DNA from: Chloroflexota bacterium
Lineage (GTDB): Bacteria; Chloroflexota; Chloroflexia; Thermomicrobiales; UBA6265
Assembly (NCBI GenBank): GCA_023423795.1
Contig: JAFAEX010000197.1
Location: 1 to 15,246, forward strand
DNA length: 15,246 nucleotides
Direction of reading: 5' to 3'
Within the stretch, counting starts at the first letter, position 1. Each line of letters opens with the position of its first letter. The notes under the pieces were generated by a model that made no database searches, had not been told where the DNA came from, and saw only the letters and a list, made by a program, of their open reading frames with translations. The position numbers and the translations under genes are program-made. Of this stretch, positions 9,512-15,246 are shown piece after piece.

Positions 9512-9703
9512 TCAGTGGCCGGCGGCGGCGGGCTGCGGCTCCTGTTCGTGCTCGTCGAGCAACTGGACCTTCAGCAGTTCGAACGTGCCCTCGTCGTCCT
9601 CGTGGATGGCGCGGACGCGCTCGGCGGCGCCGGCGGCGTGCGGGGCGATCACGCGGTCGGTGCGCTCCTCCCCGGCGACCTGATAGGTGACGTCGTAGAC
9701 CAT
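9512..9703 (-). CDS. Small 63-aa acidic protein of unknown function
   Basis: The protein begins MVYDVTYQVAGEERTDRVIAP and ends in an acidic, Gln/Ala-rich tail. The N-terminal 45 residues alternate as in a small beta-alpha-beta domain (DVTYQV, TDRVIAPHAAGAAERVRAIHED, TFELLKVQLL), ending in a hydrophobic strand. There is no signal peptide or membrane segment. A clear GGGGAG lies eight bases before the ATG at 9703. It stands alone between the divergent folate operon and glgX. I do not recognise the family; the good start signal and protein-like composition support a real gene. Confidence 0.7.
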   Translation of the reverse strand: MVYDVTYQVAGEERTDRVIAPHAAGAAERVRAIHEDDEGTFELLKVQLLDEHEQEPQPAAAGH

Positions 9704-9757
9704 GGTGCGGGCTCCCCTCGGCGTCGGTCCCGTTCGGCGTATCGCGGCGTCGGCGGC

Positions 9758-9790
9758 GCTGCGCCGGGGCGGGTTCGTGCCCGGCGCGGC
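9758..9790. other. Hairpin in the divergent intergenic region
   Basis: GCGCCGGG (9761-9768) pairs with CCCGGCGC (9780-9787) around an 11-base loop, with two or three further outer pairs after a wobble. It lies between the divergently transcribed small gene and folB. It may be a leader structure of the small gene or a protein site; role unknown. Confidence 0.35.
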
Positions 9791-9889
9791 GAGATGAGCC
9801 GTCGCGACGCGCCGGGGAAGATTGCACGATGCATGCCAATCAAGCGCCGATCGTGGGCAACGCCGCGGGGCGGACCTCGGCGCGCAACC

Positions 9890-9895
9890 TATACT
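9890..9895 (+). promoter_or_regulatory. -10 box of a leaderless folate-operon transcript
   Basis: TATACT ends seven bases before the folB ATG at 9903, so transcription would begin at or next to the start codon. No purine-rich ribosome-binding site exists between them, which agrees with a leaderless mRNA. The -35 region is not recognisable, so the call rests on the -10 box and its spacing. Confidence 0.55.
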
Positions 9896-9902
9896 CCCGG
9901 TT

Positions 9903-10307
9903 ATGGACGAAAGCCGGCGCGACGACCATCTCGACGAAGTGTTCCTCGAAGGGCTGCGCTTCTTCGCCTACCACGGGGTCCACCCGGAGGAAAAGGCGCG
10001 CGGGCAGCGGTTCACGGTCGATGTGCGGATGTGGGCCGACCTGCGCGCTGCTGGGGAATCGGACGACCTGACCCGGACGATCAACTACAGCGCGGTCCAC
10101 AAGGCGGTGCGCGACGTGGTCGAGGGCCCGCCGCGCGACCTGATCGAGGCGGTGGCCGAGGAGGTCGCCGCGGTCGTGCTGGTCGGATTCCCGCTCGTGG
10201 CGCGGGTGGAGGTCACCGTGCGCAAGCCGGAAGTCGGGTTGAAGGGTGCGTTCCTCGACGCGGCCGGGGTGCGCATCACCCGGTCGCGAACGGAGGGCGG
10301 GGCGTGA
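9903..10307 (+). CDS. folB: Dihydroneopterin aldolase FolB
   Basis: This 134-residue enzyme converts 7,8-dihydroneopterin to 6-hydroxymethyl-dihydropterin and glycolaldehyde in folate synthesis. Family marks are LEGLRFFAYHGVHPEEK (15-31, with the catalytic Tyr/Glu region), NYSAV (61-65), an IEAVAEEVA helix and VRKPEVGLKG (106-115) with the catalytic lysine K108. The ATG at 9903 is preferred over an in-frame TTG at 9822, because conserved sequence starts just after it and a TATACT box sits seven bases upstream. It is the first gene of folB-folE-folP-folK; its TGA overlaps the folE GTG. Confidence 0.93.
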   Translation: MDESRRDDHLDEVFLEGLRFFAYHGVHPEEKARGQRFTVDVRMWADLRAAGESDDLTRTINYSAVHKAVRDVVEGPPRDLIEAVAEEVAAVVLVGFPLVARVEVTVRKPEVGLKGAFLDAAGVRITRSRTEGGA

Positions 10308-10948
10308 GCGACGTCGACCCGATCGACGAGACCGGCGACGTGCCGACCATCGGCGAGCGCCCCGGCGTGGTGAGCCGCTCGCCGTTCGACCTGCCGCGCA
10401 TCGAGCGGGCCGTGCGCGAGATCCTGCTGGCGCTCGGGGAGGACCCGGACCGGGAAGGGCTGCGGCGCACCCCGGCGCGGGTGGCGGCCAGTTACGCCGA
10501 ACTGTTCGCCGGATTGCAGGACGACCCGCGGGCGCACCTCGGGACGACCTTCGACGAGGGCCACAAGGAACTGGTGGTCCTGCGCGACATCCCGTTCGCA
10601 TCGCTGTGCGAGCACCACCTGCTGCCGTTCACCGGGGTGGCCCACGTCGGCTACATCCCGCAGGGCCGGGTGGTCGGGTTGTCGAAACTGGCACGGCTGG
10701 TGGAAGGGTACGCCCGCCGGCCGCAGGTGCAGGAGCGCCTGACCAGCGAGATCGCCGACGCGCTGATGGACGAACTGGACCCGGACGGCTGCGGCGTGGT
10801 GATCGAGGCGGTGCACACCTGCATGAGCATCCGGGGCGTGCAAAAGCCGGGCGCGACGATGGTCACCTCGGCGGTGCGCGGCGGCTTCCGGCGGCGGCCG
10901 GCGACGCGCGCGGAGTTCTTCGCCATCGTCGGGATCGGCAAGGGATGA
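10304..10948 (+). CDS. folE: GTP cyclohydrolase I FolE
   Basis: This 214-residue enzyme forms dihydroneopterin triphosphate from GTP, the first committed step of folate synthesis. The zinc ligands are visible as C102 and H105 in LCEHHLLPF and C173 in HTCMSIRGV, with the same 71-residue spacing as the Cys110/Cys181 pair of the E. coli enzyme. GLSKLARLVEGYARRPQVQERL and the VTSA stretch complete the active-site pattern. The usual CMSMRGV reads CMSIRGV, a mild change. The GTG start overlaps folB's TGA and is preceded by GGAGGGCGGGGC. About 25 residues before the fold are poorly conserved. The stop overlaps the folP start as ATGA. Confidence 0.95.
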   Translation: MSDVDPIDETGDVPTIGERPGVVSRSPFDLPRIERAVREILLALGEDPDREGLRRTPARVAASYAELFAGLQDDPRAHLGTTFDEGHKELVVLRDIPFASLCEHHLLPFTGVAHVGYIPQGRVVGLSKLARLVEGYARRPQVQERLTSEIADALMDELDPDGCGVVIEAVHTCMSIRGVQKPGATMVTSAVRGGFRRRPATRAEFFAIVGIGKG

Positions 10949-11799
10949 GCGCGCCGCTGCTGCCGACCGCGTGGGGCCGCCACGACCTGCGCTGGAGCGA
11001 GCGCACGTTCGTGATGGCGATCCTCAACGTCACCCCGGATTCGTTCAGCGGCGACGGGCTGGCGGGCGCCGACCCGGAGGCCGTCGCGGCTGCGGCCGAA
11101 CGCGCGGTGGCCGACGGCGCGCACATCATCGACATCGGCGCGGAGAGCACCCGGCCCGGTCACGCGCGCGTTTCGGCGGATGAAGAATTGACGCGGCTGC
11201 TGCCGGCGCTGCGGGCGGTGCGGGCGCGGGTTGCCGTGCCAATCTCGATCGACACCAGCAAGGCTGGCGTGGCCGAGGCGGCGCTGGAAGCCGGGGCGGA
11301 CCTCGTCAACGACGTGCGCGGACTCCTGGCCGATCCTGACCTCGCGGCGGTGGTGGCGCGGGCGGGCGTCCCGGCGGTCCTCATGCACGACGCGGTGCCA
11401 GACGGGCGGGGCGACCTCGTTGCGAGCGTCGTTCGCGAGTTGTCGCGGCGGCTGGACCGGGCCTTGGCGGCGGGGATCGCGTGGGAATCGCTGATCGTCG
11501 ATCCGGGGTTCGGGTTCGGCAAGGACTGGCGGCAGAACCTCGAACTGCTGCGCCGCCTCGGGGAGTTGCGGGTGCTGGGACGGCCGATCCTCTCCGGCAC
11601 GTCGCGCAAGAGCACGATCGGGCGGGTGCTGGGCTTGCCGCCGGGCGAGCGGCTGGAAGGCACGGCGGCGACGGTCGCCCTCGCCATCCAGCAGGGCGCC
11701 GACATCGTGCGCGTCCACGACGTGCTGGCGATGGCCCGCGTGGCGGCGATGACCGACGCCGTGGTGCGCGCCGCGCCAGCGGAGGAGCGGGCGTGGTGA
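10945..11799 (+). CDS. folP: Dihydropteroate synthase FolP
   Basis: This 284-residue TIM-barrel enzyme condenses hydroxymethyl-dihydropterin diphosphate with p-aminobenzoate; it is the sulfonamide target. Signatures in order are MAILNVTPDSFSGDG (24-38), DIGAESTRPG (63-72), the SIDTSK strand, LVNDVRG, DPGFGFGKDWRQN and GTSRKSTIG near the C-terminus. The sulfonamide-contact loops look normal. ATG overlaps folE's TGA by four bases, so translation is probably coupled. Its own TGA (11797-11799) overlaps the folK start and the first bases of a heptamer repeat element. Confidence 0.95.
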   Translation: MSAPLLPTAWGRHDLRWSERTFVMAILNVTPDSFSGDGLAGADPEAVAAAAERAVADGAHIIDIGAESTRPGHARVSADEELTRLLPALRAVRARVAVPISIDTSKAGVAEAALEAGADLVNDVRGLLADPDLAAVVARAGVPAVLMHDAVPDGRGDLVASVVRELSRRLDRALAAGIAWESLIVDPGFGFGKDWRQNLELLRRLGELRVLGRPILSGTSRKSTIGRVLGLPPGERLEGTAATVALAIQQGADIVRVHDVLAMARVAAMTDAVVRAAPAEERAW

Positions 11800-12407
11800 G
11801 TGCCGAGTGCCGAGTGCCGAGTGCCGAGGCGGCGACTCGGCGCGACGGCGGGTCGGCCGGCAGCGAAACGCCTCAACTCGGCACTCGGTACTCGGCGCCC
11901 GGTACTCGTCGGGCGGCGGTGGCGCTCGGGGCGAACCTGGGGGACCGGTCGGGAACGATCCGGGCGGCGGTGGAGCGCATCGGCCGGCTCGGGCGGGTCA
12001 TCGCGGTGTCGCCGCTGGTCGAGACCCCGGCCTGGCCCGACCTGGCGGGACCGGCCTACCTCAACGGCGCGCTGGTGCTGGAGACGGTGCTGGAACCGGA
12101 ACCGCTGCTGCGGGCGCTGCATGCAATCGAGCACGACCTCGGGCGGCAGCGCTCCGTGCCGAACGCCCCGCGCACGATCGACCTCGACCTGCTGCTGGTG
12201 GACGACCTCGTGCACTCGACACCGGACCTTGTGTTGCCGCATCCGCGCATGCACGAGCGGGCGTTCGTCCTCGTTCCGCTCGCGGCCGTGGCGGCGGATT
12301 GGGTCCATCCGCTGCTGGGCGTGACCGTCGCGGATCTGCTGGCCGGGCTGGATGAGGGCGAGGTCGCCGCCGTTCGGCCGGCCGAAAGCGGAGGCGGGAC
12401 GGCGTAG
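11796..12407 (+). CDS. folK: HPPK FolK with repeat-encoded N-terminus
   Basis: 2-Amino-4-hydroxy-6-hydroxymethyldihydropteridine diphosphokinase transfers pyrophosphate from ATP to the pterin, feeding FolP. Core motifs are AVALGANLGDR (41-51), SPLVETPAW, YLNGALVLE, the metal/ATP motif PRTIDLDLLLVDD (125-137) and LPHPRMHERAFVLVPL (147-162). Length is 203 residues against about 160 usual. The excess is at the front: residues 1 to about 38 (VSAECRVPSAE...QLGTRYSAPGTR) are the translation of the heptamer repeat element at 11798-11908. GTG 11796 overlaps folP's TGA and follows GGAGGAG by eight bases, so it is the natural start. GTG 11919 (codon 42) could start a short form but would cut into the first beta strand. 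Confidence 0.9.
   Translation: MSAECRVPSAEAATRRDGGSAGSETPQLGTRYSAPGTRRAAVALGANLGDRSGTIRAAVERIGRLGRVIAVSPLVETPAWPDLAGPAYLNGALVLETVLEPEPLLRALHAIEHDLGRQRSVPNAPRTIDLDLLLVDDLVHSTPDLVLPHPRMHERAFVLVPLAAVAADWVHPLLGVTVADLLAGLDEGEVAAVRPAESGGGTA
11798..11908. repeat. Heptamer-built hairpin element, copy 2
   Basis: Four perfect GTGCCGA units (11800-11827) form the left arm. A ~50-base centre follows, then four decayed complementary units (TCGGCAC, TCGGTAC, TCGGCGC, CCGGTAC; 11878-11905). The architecture and orientation match the element at 1169-1312, but the unit numbers are reversed (long left arm, decayed right arm). It overlaps the folP stop and lies in frame inside folK. A seven-base unit without stop codons reads open in all six frames, which explains how a coding region tolerates it. 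Confidence 0.85.
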
Positions 12408-12508
12408 CCCGGACGGGAGCGATCGGCCGCTCTTCGGGAGCCCGCGTCGCCGCGCCGTCGTCGTAGGGAGCGGGCAATCGAACCCCCGATGCCGTCAACC
12501 TGATCCCG
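12408..12508. other. Intergenic stretch after folK, no gene seen
   Basis: No ORF with a start signal and no convincing intrinsic terminator is visible here. The only notable item is a TTCGA-containing segment near 12476-12490, read on the minus strand, that resembles a tRNA T-arm, but no cloverleaf can be built around it. Confidence 0.5.
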
Positions 12509-12684
12509 GATCATACGAAGTCCGGCTGTTTGCTGCCGGTTCGCCCGGCGATGACGTCGAGCGGTCGTAGGGGAGGGACCTGTGCCCTCCCGCGCCCTGA
12601 ACCGCGTACGGACGCAGGAGGGCACAGGTCCCTCCCCTACGACCGACGAACGGTGTCCTTCACCAACCAACCGGATTTCGTATC
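12509..12684 (-). mobile_element. MITE-like repeat, left copy
   Basis: This element of about 175 bases ends in inverted repeats: GATACGAAATCCGG read from 12684 downwards, and the matching ATACGAAGTCCGG read from about 12513 upwards (12 of 13 bases). Inside is a very long hairpin (12562-12645, 29-bp perfect stem). Read on the minus strand it aligns with the copy at 14017-14187: the distance from GATACG to GTAGGGGAG is 44 bases in both, and from there to AGCAAACAG 106 versus 105. It encodes no protein, so it would depend on a transposase elsewhere. Its edge supplies the TGA codons that end the nuclease-like gene. Confidence 0.75.
12562..12645. repeat. 29-bp perfect inverted repeat inside the left MITE-like copy
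   Basis: The arm at 12562-12590 (starting CGGTCGTAGGGGAGGG) is exactly complementary to 12617-12645, leaving a 26-base loop. It lies between convergent folK and the nuclease-like gene, so as RNA it could stop or protect transcripts from both sides. The 82-base core 12563-12644 has the same length as the related core at 14057-14138. Confidence 0.85.
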
Positions 12685-13865
12685 AATCAATCGAGCGCTC
12701 GGTAGTCGCCTTGGCCTGGCGAAACTGGGCGAGCACCCAGTCCATCGTGTCGAGGAACGTTGCCCGGGCCCTTGGGTCCACAAGCACGGCAAGGGAGATG
12801 GTCGGGTAGCCGTGGATTTCGCCTTCGGGGACGGATACGTACGGATACGTTCGGGACGCGGTTGAGCCGGTCGCGCAGGGCGCGGCGCATCTCCCGGTCG
12901 GCGAACGGATTCCCGTCGGCGGCTCCAGAGTCGCGGTAGTAGCCGAACGGGAGTTCGATGGTTCCTGTGGTTCTTGCACCGAAGGTGTAGCCGCTCTTGG
13001 CAAGGGCGGCGAACCTGGGCTGGACGTAGCCAGATTCCTTGCCTTTGCCCCACGTCGGGCGCAACCCGTTCCGCCTGGCCCACGCGAGCAGGGCGCGGGC
13101 GGCTTCGGCCTCGTCCCGCCCGCGCTCGGCGTCGAGTGCTGCCAGAAAGGTCGCTTCGTTCCAGATCCGAGACCGACCCGCGGATGCCTTGGCCTGCTGG
13201 GCAGCGACGGTCTGTCCTACCAGCCGGGGCACGAGGGCGCGCACGCCGTCGCCGACGAACTGCCGAACCTCGACGGCCAGCACCTCGGCCGGGGTCATCT
13301 GGTCGTTGAGGAATTCGACGATCCGGCGCAGTTCGGGCGGAATGACGTCGGCGACGAACACCATCCGGATACGGCCCGCGTCGAGGTTCCGCGTGACGCT
13401 CTGCCAGAACGCCTCGGAATCGGCATCGTCGTCAAGGAAGGCGGCAAGGGCGGCGTCCGGGTCCTCGCCGGTGGCCGATCGCGCGTTCTCGAAGGTGGCA
13501 CGGATCGTTTCGGTCCGCCAGTAGACGACGGCGTTGGCGGCGTAGTCGAGCATCTGGGCGACGACTTCGCGCCGGCCGCGGGTGTCGGACGACCGCTTCA
13601 CTTCGACGAGCGTCGGCACGCCGTCCTGGTCGAGAAAGAGGTGGTCGAGACTCCAGCGATCCGGTCCTGTGTCTTCGTCGGGCACCCCGATTTCGAGCGT
13701 CACGAGCAGCCAGCGCCGGGGCGAGCCGGGATCGACCTGGTCGCCCGGCAGCAAATCCGGGTGGGAGGCGAGCAGGTGCTGCAGCGTTTCCTCCGCGTCG
13801 TAGGGCGCTTCGTCGAGCCGGTGCGCCGCCTGGTTCCCGTGCAACAGGAAGATTCCTCCGGTCAC
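12683..13865 (-). CDS. PD-(D/E)XK nuclease-like protein, C-terminus frameshifted
   Basis: This is an orphan protein of a family I know only as uncharacterised. Residues 71-90 (WSLDHLFLDQ then DGVPTLVEVK) place D74, E88 and K90 as a PD-(D/E)XK active-site triad, followed by QMLDY (104-108), the QxxxY motif of RecB-like nucleases. This suggests a DNA-cleaving or DNA-binding N-terminal domain and a separate C-terminal domain (about 245-390). GTG 13865 is chosen over ATG 13892 because GGAGGG lies five bases before it. A tandem 10-bp duplication at 12831-12850 shifts the last ~50 codons: the actual frame ends at 12687 in an Arg/Pro-rich tail, whereas removing one copy restores VSVPEGEIHGYPTISLAVL and an end at 12683 (about 390 residues). 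MITE-like copies flank it. Codon usage is less GC-biased than in its neighbours, which hints at transfer. Confidence 0.7.
12831..12850. repeat. 10-bp tandem duplication causing a frameshift
   Basis: ACGGATACGT occurs twice in direct succession inside the nuclease-like gene. One copy would keep the frame and give a well-formed protein C-terminus; two copies shift it by one base. This is the typical product of slippage or of an assembly error. Confidence 0.9.
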
Positions 13866-13925
13866 GCATTCCCTCCAGTACTGCACAAACATGTATCAGG
13901 TGATGAACAAATGCATCGAACTCAT

Positions 13926-13948
13926 GGTACGAAATCCTGGTGATCGGT
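13926..13948 (+). repeat. Solo end fragment of the MITE-like repeat
   Basis: GGTACGAAATCCTGGTGATC (13926-13945) followed by GGT matches the GATACGAAATCCGGTTG end of the flanking repeats and the TTGATCGGT that follows it in the right copy. The rest of a repeat does not follow, so this is a remnant about 90 bases outside the right copy. Confidence 0.5.
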
Positions 13949-13981
13949 GCTGGATGCCGGATCGGTGCAACGATCGAACGC

Positions 13982-14013
13982 GCGCCGCCGCGGGCCGTGA
14001 CCAGCGGCGGCGC
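13982..14013. terminator. 10-bp hairpin between acyltransferase and nuclease-like genes
   Basis: GCGCCGCCGC (13982-13991) pairs perfectly with 14004-14013 around a 12-base loop. It is placed where it could end leftward transcription from the acyltransferase before the nuclease-like gene. No T-tract is present on the minus strand side. Confidence 0.4.
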
Positions 14014-14016
14014 CGT

Positions 14017-14187
14017 GATACGGAATGTGGTTGATCGGTAACGCACCCCGTTCATCGTTCGTAGGGGAGAACCCGGCGCCCTCCCGTGACCGGAACCGCG
14101 GACCGACGCTGAAAGCCGCCGGACCCTCCCCTACGAACCCTTGGCCTCGCGGGCGGGCCGTCGGTAGCAAACAGATGGATTCGGGAA
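14017..14187 (+). mobile_element. MITE-like repeat, right copy (inverted relative to left copy)
   Basis: It starts GATACGGAATGTGGTTGATC, contains the TCGTAGGGGAG...CTCCCCTACGA core at 14057-14138 and ends around CGGTAGCAAACAGATGGATT. It is the diverged partner of 12509-12684 with nearly identical internal spacings, but in the opposite orientation. Its hairpin is less perfect: 13 bp at the outer end, then mismatches. Its terminal repeats have decayed, so it is probably older or immobile. No ORF. Confidence 0.7.
14057..14138. repeat. Inverted-repeat core of the right MITE-like copy
   Basis: GTTCGTAGGGGAG (14057-14069) is exactly complementary to 14126-14138; the inner arms pair only partly. 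The core is 82 bases long, the same as at 12563-12644. The two cores share CCCTCC near the left arm and GAACCGCG-AC-GACGC in the loop when read on the plus strand. Confidence 0.8.
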
Positions 14188-14214
14188 CAGGCCCTACGCT
14201 TGCCGACTCGCCGA
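14188..14214. other. Short spacer after the acyltransferase stop
   Basis: Twenty-seven bases between the right repeat copy and the TAG of the acyltransferase gene; no terminator is visible in it. Confidence 0.4.
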
Positions 14215-15246
14215 CTACGTGCGCGGCGGCAGCAGGTCGTCCACCCGCTTGAGGAGGTCGCTTTCCAGCGGGGAGCCTTCGGGGAAGACGCGCACGGCGG
14301 GCGGCGGCGCGTCCGGCCAGACGCGCTGGAGGATGACCCACTGGTCGGGCATCGAGCCGACGGCCTTTTCCAGCATGTCCACCAGCATCGCCATGCCGAC
14401 GGCGAGGTCGGCGTCGAGGTCGCGGGTGCGGGTGATGTCGAGCGGGCCGGCGAAGGTGAGGGCGTACCCTTCCCCCGTGCGGCGGGCGAACGCGCCGATG
14501 ATTTGCGCGCCGGAGTCGCGGGCGATGCGGATCGGGCCGGGCGGCAGGGTGGTTTCGCGGCCGAAGAAGGTGACCGGCAGGCCGTTGCGGAAGAAGTCGT
14601 AATCGGCGAGGAAACCGGCGACCTCGCCGCGGCGCAGGGCGCGGATGACCTGGCGCACGCCGCCGGGTGTGGCCTCGGCGGTGGTGACGTTGTGGCCGCG
14701 GCGCAGGTGATCGACGGCGTCGAAGATGAAGCGGGTCGTCGTGCGGCCGGTGAGGGCGGTCAGCGGGTAGCCGCGCGCGCCGATGGCGTGGCCGACGACG
14801 TCGAACGCGCCGAGGTGGGCGGTGACGAGCACGACGCCTTTGCCGCGGGCGATGGCCTCCTCGAACATGTGCCAGCCCTGCTCGATGCGCACCATCCGGT
14901 CGAAGTCGCCGGGGGTCCAGTGGGGCATGCGGAACAGGTCGGTGAAGTTGCGCCCGTTGATGCGGAAGACGCCGCGCACCAGGTCGTCGAGGTCGGCGTC
15001 GGAGACCGCGTCGCCAAGGGCCTGGCGCAGGTTGTCGCGCACGTTGGCGCGGTAAGTCGGCGCGCCGATGCGCCAAACGTCGCCGATGCGGTCGCCCACC
15101 CACGAGCGCAGGAACCACGGCATGAGGCCGACGGTCCAGGCGAGGGCGTTGGCCGTCGCGATGGAAAGGCGGCGGCGCAGCCAGTCGCGGTCCTCGTGGC
15201 GGAAGCGGGCGGTGGGCGGGCGGAACCGTCGCGACGTGGCCGGGGC
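14215..15246 (-). CDS. Lysophospholipid/PIM acyltransferase (HtrB/LpxL/PatA family), 5'-partial
   Basis: This membrane-associated acyltransferase transfers a fatty acyl chain to a lipid head group. In organisms without lipid A the family includes phosphatidylinositol-mannoside acyltransferase. The catalytic HX4D motif is seen in VTAHLGAFDVV, with further family blocks NGRNFTDLFRMPHW, then FLADYDFFRNGLPVTFFGR and DQWVILQRVWP. A Met codon lies at 15123, but the frame stays open to the window edge. The 41 extra codons (ending DWLRRRLSIATANALAWTVG) look like the family's hydrophobic N-terminal helix and contain no ATG, GTG or TTG, so the true start is outside. TAG is at 14215-14217. Confidence 0.88.
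   Translation of the reverse strand, partial: APATSRRFRPPTARFRHEDRDWLRRRLSIATANALAWTVGLMPWFLRSWVGDRIGDVWRIGAPTYRANVRDNLRQALGDAVSDADLDDLVRGVFRINGRNFTDLFRMPHWTPGDFDRMVRIEQGWHMFEEAIARGKGVVLVTAHLGAFDVVGHAIGARGYPLTALTGRTTTRFIFDAVDHLRRGHNVTTAEATPGGVRQVIRALRRGEVAGFLADYDFFRNGLPVTFFGRETTLPPGPIRIARDSGAQIIGAFARRTGEGYALTFAGPLDITRTRDLDADLAVGMAMLVDMLEKAVGSMPDQWVILQRVWPDAPPPAVRVFPEGSPLESDLLKRVDDLLPPRT

Larger units (their letters stand above)
13866..14016. other. Upstream region of the nuclease-like gene
   Basis: No gene is seen here. The part nearest the gene (13880-13935) is clearly richer in A+T than the rest of the window and should hold the promoter, but no box pair is convincing. It also holds a repeat-end fragment (13926-13948) and a 10-bp hairpin (13982-14013). 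Confidence 0.5.

Noticed and set aside
9515..10303. N-terminal extension of FolE in the same frame
   Set aside because: It covers the antisense of the small gene and the folB gene in another frame; the GTG at 10304 has a good ribosome-binding site and matches normal FolE length.
12465..12530. tRNA gene or tRNA remnant on the minus strand
   Set aside because: A GGGGGTTCGATT segment resembles a T-arm, but its stem does not pair and no anticodon or acceptor stem can be built.
12509..14187. Composite transposon in the strict sense
   Set aside because: Neither repeat encodes a transposase and no target duplication could be shown, so only a MITE-like bracketing is claimed.
14215..15123. ATG at 15123 as the true start of the acyltransferase
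   Set aside because: The open frame continues to the window edge with family-like hydrophobic N-terminal sequence, and no clear ribosome-binding site precedes the ATG.

Overview
This window is very GC-rich, dense bacterial DNA. GC-rich promoters, a Tat-exported sugar-binding protein, a PatA/HtrB-type acyltransferase and abundant small hairpin repeats would fit a Chloroflexota (Thermomicrobia-like) genome. A high-GC actinobacterium is not excluded, because no rRNA or marker gene is present to settle the taxonomy.

Layout: (a) 85-1170 (+) is a class-V PLP-dependent aminotransferase-like enzyme. (b) 1242-7034 (-) is a sugar-uptake operon transcribed leftwards: Tat-signal solute-binding protein, MalF-like permease, MalG-like permease, MalK-like ATPase, then a Gfo/Idh/MocA oxidoreductase. 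Together they look like import plus first catabolic oxidation or epimerisation of one carbohydrate-type compound. A promoter and operator-like site lie before the binding protein, and a strong 14-bp hairpin lies directly after it. (c) 7269-9425 (-) is a GlgX-type glycogen debranching enzyme with its own sigma70-like promoter, preceded by a small conserved-looking 63-aa protein. (d) 9903-12407 (+) is a tightly overlapping folate operon, folB-folE-folP-folK, whose first gene looks leaderless. (e) 12683-13865 (-) is an orphan PD-(D/E)XK nuclease-like gene. (f) 14215 to the right edge (-) is the C-terminal part of a lysophospholipid/PIM-type acyltransferase that runs out of the window.

The most unusual content is repeat DNA interacting with genes. 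A hairpin element built from the heptamer GTGCCGA and its complement exactly fills the gap between two convergent stop codons (1169-1312). A second copy (11798-11908) sits at the folP/folK junction and is translated in frame as the N-terminus of FolK. A cluster of three REP-like hairpins (2371-2452) follows the conserved end of the ABC ATPase, whose frame has no stop and stays open through the whole downstream oxidoreductase gene. Two copies of a ~175-bp MITE-like element in opposite orientation bracket the nuclease-like gene, and that gene carries a 10-bp tandem duplication (12831-12850) that shifts its last ~50 codons out of frame.

No tRNA, rRNA, CRISPR array, transposase or integrase gene was found.
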